Positions 8,940 to 18,126 of a stretch of 64,000 bases of DNA are shown piece by piece. Below the pieces are notes generated by a model. It was not told the DNA's origin. It searched no databases and saw only the letters and a program-made list of their open reading frames with translations. The stretch lies in NCBI RefSeq assembly GCF_018141005.1, contig NZ_CP046581.1:124001-188000 (forward strand). Reading direction: 5' to 3'. Source of the stretch: Erwinia sp. E602 (GTDB lineage: Bacteria > Pseudomonadota > Gammaproteobacteria > Enterobacterales > Enterobacteriaceae). The number at the start of each line of letters is the position of its first letter. Within the stretch, counting starts at the first letter, position 1. The translations under genes were made by a program, and so were the position numbers.

Positions 8940-10261
8940 CGCGTGGCCTCCACGGCGTTAACGGCGGCAGCACCCGGCTTTTTATGACGCAGCTCGCCGT
9001 AGAAGAAGGCCCCGACCCAGGCGAAGCACAGCAGCGACACGCCAAACGCCAGCTGCATCGAGCCGAGAGAATCCGACACCAGCCCCTGTACCGCAGGGAT
9101 CACGGCGGCGCCGACGATCGCCATCACGATAAAGGCCCCGGCCACTTCGGTATACTTATTGTCCACCGTTGCCAGCGTACCGGCGTAAATAGTCGCCCAG
9201 CAGGGTCCGAACAGCACGCTGACCAGCACCGCCGCATAGACCGCGGTAAAGTTGGGCACCAGCATCACGTAGAGCAGCGTGGCCACGCCCGCTATCGAAT
9301 AGGCGATCAGCACCTTCTCCGCCCGGAAGCGGGTCATCAGGAAGTTCGCGACGAACTTACCGATAAAGAAGCCGATAAAGCTGTAGATCATGTAGTTAGA
9401 GGCATGACGTTCGTTCTCTGCCCCCAGCGTCAGCGCCAGGCGAATGGTGAACGACCAGACCGCTACCTGCATCCCCACATAGAGGAACTGGGCCACGATG
9501 CCGCGTTTAAAGTGGCGGTTTTTCGCCAGGTAGCGGAAGGTTTCACCCAGCCCCGGGCGTTTGTTGTCAACGCTCTGCGGTTTGCAGTGCGGGTAGCGGG
9601 TCAGCAGGAACAGCACCATCACCACCACCAGTACCATCACCAGGTACTTATACGGCTCCAGCGTGTGCTCCAGCATGCTCAGGCGGAACTGGTGCAGCTG
9701 TTCCGGGTTCATGCCTGCCATCTGGCTCTCCAGGCTGTCGCCCTCCTGAAACACCAGATACTTGCCCAGCACGATGCCCATCAGCGCGCCGACCGGGTAG
9801 AAGGTCTGGCTGATGTTAAGGCGCAGCGTGGCGTGATCGCGGTGACCAATCATCGAGCTGTAGGTATTGGCCGCCGTTTCCAGAAAACTCAGGCCGATGG
9901 CGATAGCAAAAATCGCCGCCAGGAACATGGTGTAGGTCGCCATATGCGAGGCCGGGTAGAACATCACGCAGCCGGCGATATACAGCGCCAGCCCGATCAG
10001 GATGGCGATTTTATAGCTGCTGCTGCGGATCACCAGCGAGGCCGGGATGGCGATCAGGAAGTAGCCGCCGTAGAAGGCGCTCTGCACCAGCGCGCTGGCA
10101 AAGTCGCTGAGTTCGAACACGCTTTTAAACTGGGTAATAAGAATATCATTCAGGCTGGCCGCGCAGCCCCACAGCGGAAACAGGCACGACAGCAGGATAA
10201 ACTGCAACAGCGGCGTCTTATTCAGGTAACCGTCGGGCTGCTGGACAATGTTCGTGTGCAT
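8936..10261 (-). CDS. deoP: Deoxyribose permease, FucP-type MFS sugar/proton symporter
   Basis: A 441-residue major facilitator protein with about 12 membrane segments. It resembles E. coli FucP over its length: LNDILITQF near the start, SAFYGGYFLIAIPASL, FLETAANTYSSMIG and LNISQTFYPVGALMG. It lies between deoxyribokinase and a mutarotase-like gene, so deoxyribose rather than fucose is the likely substrate. GAGG precedes the ATG, and it starts 8 bases after deoK ends. No fucose isomerase or fuculokinase lies nearby, which argues against a fucose role. Confidence 0.85.
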   Translation of the reverse strand: MHTNIVQQPDGYLNKTPLLQFILLSCLFPLWGCAASLNDILITQFKSVFELSDFASALVQSAFYGGYFLIAIPASLVIRSSSYKIAILIGLALYIAGCVMFYPASHMATYTMFLAAIFAIAIGLSFLETAANTYSSMIGHRDHATLRLNISQTFYPVGALMGIVLGKYLVFQEGDSLESQMAGMNPEQLHQFRLSMLEHTLEPYKYLVMVLVVVMVLFLLTRYPHCKPQSVDNKRPGLGETFRYLAKNRHFKRGIVAQFLYVGMQVAVWSFTIRLALTLGAENERHASNYMIYSFIGFFIGKFVANFLMTRFRAEKVLIAYSIAGVATLLYVMLVPNFTAVYAAVLVSVLFGPCWATIYAGTLATVDNKYTEVAGAFIVMAIVGAAVIPAVQGLVSDSLGSMQLAFGVSLLCFAWVGAFFYGELRHKKPGAAAVNAVEATR

Positions 10262-10269
10262 GGTAAACC

Positions 10270-11184
10270 TCAGGCGTTAAGGAAGCGATGAAAGGTCGTG
10301 GCATCAGGATACGAAGACTGGGTTCCGCGCCCGGTGACGCTGAGGGCGGCGTAAGCGGAGGCTGACCGCATCGCCTGCGCCACGTCGCCGTGCTGCATCA
10401 GCCCGTGAGCAAAGCAGCCGATAAAGGCATCGCCCGCGCCGCTGGTGTCGACGGCCTGCACCGGCACCGGCGCTTCGCGGTGCACCCTGTCGCCGTGCAT
10501 CCACACCGAACCGCGGCCGCCGAGGGTGATAATCAGGTTTTTCAGCCCGCGCGCCAGCAGCGTCTGTCCGGCGTGCAGCACCTGTTCTTCCGTTTCAACC
10601 GGCAGGCCGGTGAGGATCTCCAGCTCGGTCTCATTCGGCATAAAGAAGTCGCACTGGCAGGCGTAATCGATATCCAGCCCGGCGACGGCCGGTGCCGGGT
10701 TGAGGATAATTTGAATGCCGTGCCGGCGGGCGAAATCGATGGCGTAATAGACGGTGGCCAGCGGGATCTCCAGCTGCAGGACGATTAACCGGCAACGTTT
10801 GAGTTGCTCAGCCGCCGCGTCAATATCCGCCGGGGCCAGCCGGGCGTTAGCACCTTTGATAATCAGAATGCGGTTCTGTGAGCGATCGTCGACGAATATC
10901 GGCGCCACGCCGCTGGAGGTGCCGGCGGCAACGGTCACGTGCGCCGTGTTGATGCCGTAGCGCTGCAGGTTGGCAACCGTGTTGGCGGCAAACAGATCCT
11001 CCCCCACCTTACTGACCATCATCACCTCCGCGCCCAGCTTCGCGGCGGCCACCGCCTGGTTAGCGCCCTTGCCGCCGCAGCCCAGCGCAAAATCGGGCGC
11101 TTCCAGCGTTTCCCCGGCTTTTGGCAGGGTATTAGTGTAGGTGATCAGATCGACCATATTGGAACCGATAACAGCGACAGACAT
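10270..11184 (-). CDS. deoK: Deoxyribokinase (PfkB family)
   Basis: Phosphorylates 2-deoxy-D-ribose to its 5-phosphate, which aldolase DeoC (not in this window) would split. The 304-residue protein is a ribokinase-type PfkB kinase: the N-terminal substrate motif GGKGANQAVAAAKLG, the second signature DTSGAGDAF with the catalytic Asp, and the end GTQSSYP. The opening VIGSNMVDLITYTN closely resembles Salmonella DeoK as I remember it, more than RbsK. Two ATGs lie at 11187 and 11184; GGAGAG is better spaced for 11184. It is the first gene of the operon deoK-deoP-deoX. The usual deoQ regulator gene is absent here. Confidence 0.88.
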   Translation of the reverse strand: MSVAVIGSNMVDLITYTNTLPKAGETLEAPDFALGCGGKGANQAVAAAKLGAEVMMVSKVGEDLFAANTVANLQRYGINTAHVTVAAGTSSGVAPIFVDDRSQNRILIIKGANARLAPADIDAAAEQLKRCRLIVLQLEIPLATVYYAIDFARRHGIQIILNPAPAVAGLDIDYACQCDFFMPNETELEILTGLPVETEEQVLHAGQTLLARGLKNLIITLGGRGSVWMHGDRVHREAPVPVQAVDTSGAGDAFIGCFAHGLMQHGDVAQAMRSASAYAALSVTGRGTQSSYPDATTFHRFLNA

Positions 11185-11532
11185 CATTTCTCTCCGTGCG
11201 AAATTTTTCCCATTAAATGTTATTAAAATCACAACAACAACGATGAGATGTGAGATTTGTGACAGAGATCGCCACTGATAAACCAGTGAATTAGAGAAAT
11301 AGTCTGAGTGCAGAGAAAGTGAAATGTGAGAATTTTAACAACATCTCATTCTGTAGGGATCATACGAAAACTGCCGGGAGACCGAGGATAGTCGGCAGGG
11401 TTGACTTACACCGGTATCTGTCATGACGTGCTCAATAACGAAGGTATCAAGCCATAATGGACGTTTTACGGATATTTATTTCCACATAACTCCAATAGAC
11501 TCCACATAGACACTAAAAAAAAGGAGCCTTTG
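11185..11532. promoter_or_regulatory. Divergent control region between deoK and the Rpn gene
   Basis: No gene is present. A CRP-like site lies at 11247-11266 (TGTGA at 11249-11253, six bases, then TGACA against consensus TCACA). A 9-base inverted repeat, ATGAGATGT (11243-11251) and ACATCTCAT (11341-11349), could be a pair of operator half-sites for the missing DeoQ-type regulator. AAGGAG for the rightward Rpn gene lies just before 11533. Confidence 0.45.
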
Positions 11533-12495
11533 ATGAGACATAAACGGACCACTTCACCCCATGACGCCATCTTTCGGCAGTTCCTTTCACGGCCTGAAAT
11601 CGCCCGGGATTTTATTCAACACTATTTACCGCCGGCGTTGCTGGAAAACTGCGATCTCAGCACGCTCCGTCGGGAGCCAGACTCGTTTATTGCGGACGAA
11701 CTCAGCCTGTACTTTTGCGACATTCTCTATAGCCTGCGCACCAGCAACGGCGAAGGCTACATTTATGTGCTGATCGAGCATCAGAGCTCACCCGACCGCC
11801 TGATGGCGTTCAGAATGATGCGTTATGCCATCGCCGCAATGAAGAAACATCTGGATACTGGTCACCGAACGCTGCCTCTGGTGGTGCCGGTGCTCTATTA
11901 CAACGGTCGCGAGTCGCCCTACCCCGGCCCGCTCGAATGGGCTGAGGAGTTTGATGACCCCGCGCTGGCGTCAGAGCTTTACAACGGCATTTTTCCACTG
12001 GTTGACGTCACCGTGATTCCGGATGAAGAAATGCTACAACATGGCCCGCTTTCCGCACTGATGTTGATCCAAAAGCATATTCGGAAACAAAACTTGTCAG
12101 AAAAACTGGATACTCTGATTGACGCGCTACGTGATGAAAGTACTGACGAAGCGCTGTTCTTATCGCTAACCCACTACATTCTGCAGGCGGGAAGCGCCGA
12201 TGATGCGGCAGCCTTTGTACGCCGACTGGCAGAACACTTACCCAGACACAAGGAGCAACTGATGACTATTGCAGAACAACTGGAAGCAATCGGCCACGAA
12301 AAGGGTTTCAAAGCAGGTCGTGAAGAAGGTCGTGAAGAGGGGCGTGAAGAAGGGCGTGAAAAAGGTCGCGAAGAAGGTCATTTCGAAGCGTTAAAGGAAG
12401 TTGCCATTTCTTTACTTCGCAGCGGTTTATCGGTAGAAAAAGTGATGAGCGTAACCGGGTTCAGAAAAGAGTATGTGTTGTCACTGAACGTGTAG
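11533..12495 (+). CDS. Rpn/YhgA family recombination-promoting nuclease (PD-(D/E)XK)
   Basis: A 320-residue protein of the RpnA-E (YhgA-like, 'putative transposase') family, which are DNA endonucleases that stimulate RecA-independent recombination in E. coli. The nuclease core is at 1-240: TSPHDAIFRQFL, an acidic DELSLYFCDILYSL strand, and YIYVLIEHQS, which supplies the E-x-Q motif. Residues 262-281 are five GREE/GREK units encoded by 12-base repeats (12316-12375), a linker known to vary in this family. The final segment is helix-forming. The ATG at 11533 has AAGGAG at good spacing. The stop lies 22 bases before the broken SDR gene. Confidence 0.88.
   Translation: MRHKRTTSPHDAIFRQFLSRPEIARDFIQHYLPPALLENCDLSTLRREPDSFIADELSLYFCDILYSLRTSNGEGYIYVLIEHQSSPDRLMAFRMMRYAIAAMKKHLDTGHRTLPLVVPVLYYNGRESPYPGPLEWAEEFDDPALASELYNGIFPLVDVTVIPDEEMLQHGPLSALMLIQKHIRKQNLSEKLDTLIDALRDESTDEALFLSLTHYILQAGSADDAAAFVRRLAEHLPRHKEQLMTIAEQLEAIGHEKGFKAGREEGREEGREEGREKGREEGHFEALKEVAISLLRSGLSVEKVMSVTGFRKEYVLSLNV
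12316..12375 (+). repeat. Five 12-base in-frame repeats (GREE units)
   Basis: Five imperfect copies of GGTCGTGAAGAA encode GREE, GREE, GREE, GREK, GREE inside the Rpn gene. Slippage by whole units would keep the frame and change linker length. Confidence 0.85.
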
Positions 12496-12517
12496 ACCGG
12501 GTTGACTGAGGGCCAGA

Positions 12518-13269
12518 ATGATGCAATCTAAAATCACCTTAATTACCGGGGATCGCGCGGTATTGGCCGCGCCACCGCGCTACAGCTGGCGGCGGAGGGA
12601 CATCATATCTGCATTGGCTATCAGTCAAATCACGCGGCTGCGCAGGAGGTCGTCGCGCAGATCCGTGCCGGCGGTGGCACCGCCATCGCCGTGCAGGTGG
12701 ATATCGCGCAGGAGGATCGGGTGGTAGCGCTATTTCAGCAGATCGACCGCGAGCTGGGGCCACTGACCGGGCTGGTTAACAACGCCGCGATGATGAAGCC
12801 CCAGGCGACCATCGAGCAGCTGACCGCACAGCGTATCAACGCCCTGCTGGCCACCAACGTCACCGGCAGTTTTCTCTGCGCCCGCGAAGCGGTTAAACGT
12901 ATGGCGCTGCGCCACGGCGGCCGGGGTGGCGCGATCGTCAACGTCTCCTCTGCCGCCTCGCGGCTCGGCTCTCCCCATGAATATGTTGATTATGCGGCAT
13001 CAAAAGGTGCCATCGATACGCTGACCACCGGCCTGGCGGTAGAAGTGGCAGGCCAGGGCATCCGCGTTAATGCGGTACGGCCCGGTTTTATCTATACCGA
13101 TATGCATGCCGACGGCGGTGAACCGGACCGGGTCAATCGGGTTAAGGCCAGCCTGCCGATGCAGCGCGGCGGCCAGCCGGAAGAGGTGGCCCAGGCGATT
13201 GCCTGGCTGTTGTCAGAAAAGGCGTCCTACGTCACCGGGAGTTTTCTTGATCTGGCCGGGGGGAAGTGA
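12518..13269 (+). pseudogene. SDR family oxidoreductase, frameshifted near the N-terminus
   Basis: The gene starts normally with a ribosome site (GAGGG) and MMQSKITLITG, then loses frame at the cofactor motif. At 12548-12551 the run is GGGG; a fifth G would restore TGGSRGIGRATALQLAAEGH and join the 3' frame, which runs uninterrupted to 13269. That part has VNNAAMMK, VSSAAS, the catalytic YAASK and the usual C-terminus ending in DLAGGK. Everything downstream is intact, so the lesion is either recent or a sequencing error in a G run. The restored protein would be about 250 residues. An internal ATG at 12691 opens the remaining frame but would lack the nucleotide-binding motif. Confidence 0.8.
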
Positions 13270-13365
13270 TAGCTCACGCTAAATGAAGTTCGTCAAATCT
13301 GAATAAATATATTTCCAGATACAAAAAATAATAAAACAATCTTTCAAGGAGTATAGGGAGAAATA

Positions 13366-13500
13366 ATGAAAACCATTGGCAGAACCACCGCGGGCCATAA
13401 CGACGTCATCGCCCTTCTCTCCACGCTGTCATCCCTTTCTGCACGATGCCGCCTGTATACGGCGTCACAGGCTGATGAACACCGCCCGGTAATCCGGTAA
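13366..13500 (+). CDS. Possible small protein of 44 residues
   Basis: A short frame starting with ATG after a strong GGGAG and an earlier AAGGAG, ending at a TAA. The product starts MKTIGRTTAGHN and ends DEHRPVIR, with a mildly hydrophobic middle. Nothing is recognised in it. The ribosome site is the only support; it may be a decayed gene start. Confidence 0.3.
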   Translation: MKTIGRTTAGHNDVIALLSTLSSLSARCRLYTASQADEHRPVIR

Positions 13501-13806
13501 ATTTTCCGGCGGTTCGGATGGCTTTCTGACCAAACGCTATTTTTCACCGCGTAATCGGTGGCGTTCAGACACCCGGTGGACGGACCGTATAAGATACTGA
13601 TAAGCCTTTTGTTTACATTTATTTACAATTACAGCAAAATCCCACCATGACGTGATAAAAACAAATAATTATCATTCGAATTCTCATTTCGTGCTTCTCT
13701 TACGCTTTATGCCCGGTGACGCCGTTCAGTACAGGAAAACGGGACCGACGGAATAATAAAAACAACCGGCATCGCTTATCTAATCTGATTTTTACGGGGA
13801 AAAACC
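13501..13806. promoter_or_regulatory. Leader of the siderophore receptor gene with a Fur-like site
   Basis: No gene is present. AT-rich sequence at 13600-13690 includes AAATAATTATCATTC (13663-13677), which matches about 10 of 14 positions of the 7-1-7 Fur motif TGATAAT-n-ATTATCA. Iron control of the receptor is expected. ACGGGGA precedes the ATG at 13807. Confidence 0.5.
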
Positions 13807-15993
13807 ATGTTCAATTGCAGGGAAACCGGCGCTGGTGTGCCAGGGTTCGTCAGCACTCATCCATTGAGTCAGTCACTGCTGACGCTGGCCATCTGCGCCA
13901 GCTTTACGCCTGCACAGGCGGCCTTTGCGGATACCACCGGGGCTGCTGCAGCCCCGGCGGAAATGGTGGTCAACGCCAGCAGCGCTGGCGCGGCAGACGT
14001 CGGGCAGGAGCAGCAGGACTACAGCGTAAAAACCACCCGCGCCGGCACCAGAATGCTGCTGACGCCGCGCGACGTGCCGCAGTCGGTCAGCGTGACCACA
14101 CAACAACGCATGCAGGATCAGCAGCTGGATACCATCGGCGACGTGCTGAATAACACCACCGGCGTTTCGCAGTACATTATCGACAGCGAGCGCGTCAGCT
14201 ACTTCTCCCGTGGCTTCTACATCAATAACTACACCTTTGACGATATTCCCACCTCGGTCAGCGACGAGTGGAACTTCGGCGATGCCGCCGGCGATACCGC
14301 CACCTTCGAGCGCATTGAGGTGGTGCGCGGTGCGACCGGGCTGATGACAGGTGCCGGTAACCCGGGCGCGTCGGTCAATATGGTACGCAGGCGCGCCGAC
14401 AGCAAAACCTTTACCGGTGCGTTATCCGCCAGCTACGGCAGCTGGAACAGACAGCGCTACGTGGCCGATCTCTCCGGCCCACTGAATGAGGCGGGCAGCG
14501 TGCGCGGCCGGGTGGTCACCGGCTATCAGGACCAGGACAGCTGGCTGGATCGCTACCACAAGAGCAAAAAGTTCCTCTACGCCGTTGTCGACGCCGACGT
14601 GGGTGACAGCACCACCCTCTCGCTGGGCTATGACTATTCAGACAGCAGCACCGCCAGTCCCACCTGGGGCGGGCTGCCGACCTGGTACAGCGACGGTTCG
14701 CGCACCCGTTACGATCGCAGCACTAACTCCGCCGCCGACTGGACCCACTACTACCTTGAGTCGCGCAAGCTGCTGGCCTCCGCCAGCCACGACTTCAGCA
14801 ACGGCTGGGCCCTGCGCGTTAACGGCACCCACAGCGAAACCACCTTCGACAGCAGGCTGCTCTACAGCTCCGGCTTCCCGGATATCACCAGCGGAGAAGG
14901 GATGTCCGGCTACGGCAGCCTGGATAAGGGAAAACGCAGGCTGGACTCGGTGGACAGCTTTGCCAGCGGGCCGTTTGAGCTGCTGGGCCGCCAGCATCAG
15001 CTGCTGACCGGCGTCAGCTACAGCCGCCAGAGCAACGTCTATTACAGCGCATCTAATGCGGAGGATGTGGCGGCCTTCGGCGACGGCTGGGATGGCAACG
15101 TGGCTGAACCGGCGTGGGGCGACTGGTCGGTCACCTCTGATGATGTGATCCGCCAGAAATCAGCTTATACCGCCGCGCGCTTCTCGCTGGCCGATCCGCT
15201 GGCGCTGATCCTCGGCGCGCGCTACACGCAGTACAGCGCCAACGGCACCACCGCCGCAATGCGCAAGAGCAACCTGACGCCTTACGGCGGGCTGGTTTAC
15301 GACCTCAACGAGTCGTGGTCGGCTTACGCCAGCTACACCTCAATTTTCCAGCCGCAGACCTCGCGCACCGTGGGCGGCAACTACCTGGCACCGGCCACCG
15401 GCAAAAACTATGAAACTGGTCTGAAGTCGGCGTGGCTGGACGGTCGCCTGACCGCCACCCTTTCCGTGTTCCGCATTGAGCAGGACAATCTGGCACAGGC
15501 CGACGGCGATAAGACGGTGGGAGATTCCAGCGAACAGGCGTATTACGCTGCAAAAGGCGTGGTGAGCAAGGGCGCGGAGTTCGAACTGAACGGCGCGCTG
15601 ACCGACAACCTGCAGATGACCTTTGGCGCGGCGCGTTACGTGGCAAAAGACGCCAGCGGCGCGCGCCCCAACGCCTTTGCCCCGCAGACCACCTTTAAAC
15701 TGTTCAGCAGCTACAACCTGCCGATGCTGTCGCAGCTGACCGTCGGCGGCGGGGTTTACTGGCAGGATCGCACCTACCAGGACGCCACGGGGCCTTCCGG
15801 CGACACCCAGCGGGTGTTCCAGGGCAGCTACCCGCTGGCGAACCTGTTTGCCCGCTATCAGGTGACGAAGCAGCTGGGCGTGCAGGCTAACGTCGACAAC
15901 CTGTTCGATCGCGAATATTACGCCTACACCAGCGACTATGCGGTGTACGGCGAACCGCGTAACGTCTCGGTCAGCCTGAGCTACAAGTTCTGA
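13807..15993 (+). CDS. fhuE: FhuE-family TonB-dependent siderophore receptor
   Basis: A 728-residue outer-membrane receptor, the usual length. A signal peptide (to about residue 41, AFA/DTT) is followed by a TonB-box region and a plug domain with TPRDVPQSVSV, EVVRGATGLMTGAGNPGASVNMVRRR. The 22-strand barrel includes SPTWGGLP, YASYTSIFQPQ, FRIEQDNLAQ and VQANVDNLFDREY and ends in Phe after SLSYK. These stretches resemble E. coli FhuE, the receptor for coprogen and other hydroxamate siderophores. The cytoplasmic-membrane FhuBCD transporter is not here. A Fur-like site precedes it. The exact siderophore is not certain. Confidence 0.88.
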   Translation: MFNCRETGAGVPGFVSTHPLSQSLLTLAICASFTPAQAAFADTTGAAAAPAEMVVNASSAGAADVGQEQQDYSVKTTRAGTRMLLTPRDVPQSVSVTTQQRMQDQQLDTIGDVLNNTTGVSQYIIDSERVSYFSRGFYINNYTFDDIPTSVSDEWNFGDAAGDTATFERIEVVRGATGLMTGAGNPGASVNMVRRRADSKTFTGALSASYGSWNRQRYVADLSGPLNEAGSVRGRVVTGYQDQDSWLDRYHKSKKFLYAVVDADVGDSTTLSLGYDYSDSSTASPTWGGLPTWYSDGSRTRYDRSTNSAADWTHYYLESRKLLASASHDFSNGWALRVNGTHSETTFDSRLLYSSGFPDITSGEGMSGYGSLDKGKRRLDSVDSFASGPFELLGRQHQLLTGVSYSRQSNVYYSASNAEDVAAFGDGWDGNVAEPAWGDWSVTSDDVIRQKSAYTAARFSLADPLALILGARYTQYSANGTTAAMRKSNLTPYGGLVYDLNESWSAYASYTSIFQPQTSRTVGGNYLAPATGKNYETGLKSAWLDGRLTATLSVFRIEQDNLAQADGDKTVGDSSEQAYYAAKGVVSKGAEFELNGALTDNLQMTFGAARYVAKDASGARPNAFAPQTTFKLFSSYNLPMLSQLTVGGGVYWQDRTYQDATGPSGDTQRVFQGSYPLANLFARYQVTKQLGVQANVDNLFDREYYAYTSDYAVYGEPRNVSVSLSYKF

Positions 15994-16237
15994 CACGTTG
16001 TTCCCCCGGTTTGCCCCGGGGAAACCTGCCCTGTCGCGATGAGACGCACTGAGCGGCGGAAGCAGATGCCTCACTTTGCGCCCCCCCCCTGATCTGTTCA
16101 TTCTCCTGAAAAAACGCCAGATCACCCGATAACCTTAAAGGCAGCGCAGGCCGTCTTTCTCTCTCCATCTGTTATAAAGACCCACGCTCACCTTCTCAGT
16201 ACTTACTATGCGGTTTCTGTGGCGGGATCCGCTCTGC
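15994..16237. other. Intergenic region between fhuE and thiF
   Basis: The two genes converge here. No clear terminator hairpin with a T tract was found; CCCCGGTTTGCCCCGGGG near 16006-16022 can pair and may serve. A run of nine C lies at 16081-16089. Confidence 0.35.
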
Positions 16238-17209
16238 TCAGCGGTTCGCGGCGATAATCGCCAGCCGGGTAAACCCGCGCTGCTCCAGCTGCATCGCGGC
16301 CTGCGCGGCGCGGATGCCGCTGGCGCACACCAGCACGATACGTCGATCGCCGGGCGGCTGCCAGGCGGCCAGCTGCGGCGGCAACAGCCGCACCACTTCC
16401 TCCTCTGCCGCAATGCTCTGAGGCGCCTCTTCATGACCGCGCAGCTCAACGATGCAATCCGTTGCCTCCAGCAGCTGGCGGTCGATAAACGGCACCGCCG
16501 TCGCAGCCGGTTCTTCAGCACCATCGAAGCGGAAGCGGCGAAAGTGCCACTGCACAAAATCGCAGTTGAGCAGGCAGCCGAGCGGCGAAGGCTGCAGGCC
16601 GAGCAACACGCTCAGCGCCATCTGCGCCTGCAGCGCGCCGAGGGTGGCGACCGCCGGGCCCATCACCCCGGCGGTGTTGCAGTTGCCCGCCGCTTTCGGC
16701 AGCTGCGGAAACAGCGCGCGATAGCTGGGTGCGCCGCCGCAGAAGCCGCCCACGTATCCCTGGCGGCCGAGAACCGACGCGCTGACCAGCGGAATGCCGC
16801 GCGGCTGGCAGGCGTCCGACAGCTGATAGGTGATGGCAAAGTTATCTGCCGCGTCGACGACCAGATCGATGCCGTGCAGCGCCGCTTCAACGCCGCTGGC
16901 GCTCAGCGCCTGCAGCCGGACATCAACCTCACAGTCGGGATTACGCGCCCGCAGCGCATCACCCGTCCGCAGCGCTTTCGGCTGGCCGATATCCTCCAGC
17001 GTAAACAGCGTCTGCCGGTGCAGATTATGCTCTTCCACCACGTCGCCGTCGTACAGGCGAAGATAACCCACCCCGGCCCCGGTCAGCAGCGGCAGCAGCG
17101 TGCTGCCCAGCCCGCCGGCACCGACCACCAGCACCCGCGCCTGCGCCAGCTTCTGCTGCCCGGCCTCGCCCACTTCCGGCAGCATCGACTGCCGTTGATA
17201 ACGACTCAT
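16238..17209 (-). CDS. thiF: ThiF: ThiS adenylyltransferase with C-terminal rhodanese domain
   Basis: Adenylates the C-terminal Gly-Gly of ThiS so that it can take sulfur for the thiazole ring. The 323-residue protein has the E1-like domain at 1-245: GAGGLGSTLLP (nucleotide), GDVVEEHNLHRQ (the Asn and Arg finger), DAADN and CNTAGVMGP with the conserved cysteine. The two CxxC zinc motifs of E. coli ThiF are missing: CYxCLYP reads SYRALFP, and no second pair follows. Residues 285-323 have a rhodanese loop (VCASGIRAAQ), a sulfur carrier normally supplied by ThiI. The ATG at 17209 begins the conserved RYQRQ segment. It is the last gene of thiOSGF, 155 bases after thiG. Confidence 0.9.
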   Translation of the reverse strand: MSRYQRQSMLPEVGEAGQQKLAQARVLVVGAGGLGSTLLPLLTGAGVGYLRLYDGDVVEEHNLHRQTLFTLEDIGQPKALRTGDALRARNPDCEVDVRLQALSASGVEAALHGIDLVVDAADNFAITYQLSDACQPRGIPLVSASVLGRQGYVGGFCGGAPSYRALFPQLPKAAGNCNTAGVMGPAVATLGALQAQMALSVLLGLQPSPLGCLLNCDFVQWHFRRFRFDGAEEPAATAVPFIDRQLLEATDCIVELRGHEEAPQSIAAEEEVVRLLPPQLAAWQPPGDRRIVLVCASGIRAAQAAMQLEQRGFTRLAIIAANR

Positions 17210-17364
17210 ATGTCCCGATCCCCGATTAATCGCCGCCCTGTGGCGGCGCTGCTTACCCATTGCCGCGGTTACGCGCACACGGCTCTGCGCATCGCAGTTC
17301 AGCCGTCATGCCAGCCTGAACGGTGCCGCCATGGCCGCACGCCGCGCTGAACCGGTAGTGCCAC

Positions 17365-18123
17365 TCAGCTGAACTGCGCCAGCCCGAACACCGGCGTCGA
17401 GGCGGCGGCCATATCGCGCCGCTCAACCAGCCCCGCCTGATGCGCGTCCTGGCCGGCGCGGATCGCCGCACCAAAAGCGGCCGCCATCTTCACCGGATCC
17501 TGCGCCTTCGCCACCGCCGTATTCAGCAGAATACCGTCGAAGCCCAGCTCCATCGCCTGCGCGGCCTGGCTCGGCGCACCGATGCCGGCATCAATAATCA
17601 GCGGCGTATCCGGGAACCAGGCGCGCATTGCACGCAGCCCGTCGATATTGCGCAGCCCCTGGCCGGAGCCGATCGGCGCGCCCCACGGCATCAGCAGCCG
17701 GCAGCCGGCTTCCAGCAGTTTTTCACCGACGATCAGATCCTCAGTGGTGTAGGGAAACACCTGAAAGCCTTCGGCGCAGAGGATGCGCGCGGCTTCGACC
17801 AGCGCAAACGGGTCAGGCTGCAGCGTATCGGCGTTGCCAATCACCTCCAGCTTGATCCACGAGGTGCCGAAGACTTCCCGCGCCATCTGCGCGGTGGTCA
17901 CCGCCTCTTTCACCGTATGGCAGCCGGCGGTATTGGGCAGCACGCGCATGTTCATCTGCTGCAGGATCTCGCGGAACGCGCCGCCCTGGCTGCCTTCGCG
18001 GCGCAGGCTGACGGTGATAATTTCGCAGCCGGAGGCGGCGACCGCCTGGGTCAGTATCGCCGGCGAAGGATACCCGGCGGTGCCGAGCAGGAAACGTGAC
18101 CGCGGTGTAAAGTCGTAAAACAT
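17365..18123 (-). CDS. thiG: ThiG: thiazole synthase
   Basis: Forms the thiazole phosphate ring from deoxyxylulose 5-phosphate, dehydroglycine and ThiS-thiocarboxylate. The 252-residue TIM barrel is of standard length. Lys91 in WIKLEVIG is the Schiff-base lysine. [27 protein letters not shown] and [10 protein letters not shown] are all family segments. It follows thiS by 3 bases, so the two are translated together. Confidence 0.96.
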   Translation of the reverse strand: MFYDFTPRSRFLLGTAGYPSPAILTQAVAASGCEIITVSLRREGSQGGAFREILQQMNMRVLPNTAGCHTVKEAVTTAQMAREVFGTSWIKLEVIGNADTLQPDPFALVEAARILCAEGFQVFPYTTEDLIVGEKLLEAGCRLLMPWGAPIGSGQGLRNIDGLRAMRAWFPDTPLIIDAGIGAPSQAAQAMELGFDGILLNTAVAKAQDPVKMAAAFGAAIRAGQDAHQAGLVERRDMAAASTPVFGLAQFS

Positions 18124-18126
18124 GCT

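Noticed and set aside
8936..10261. Fucose permease FucP
   Set aside because: The sequence is FucP-like, but deoxyribokinase and a DeoX-type gene flank it and no fucose genes are near.
11533..12495. Transposase of an insertion sequence
   Set aside because: The Rpn/YhgA family carries the old label putative transposase, but no terminal inverted repeats or target duplications are seen; it is a nuclease gene.
16081..16089. Run of nine C between fhuE and thiF
   Set aside because: Intergenic homopolymer with no gene to switch; it may also be an assembly artefact.
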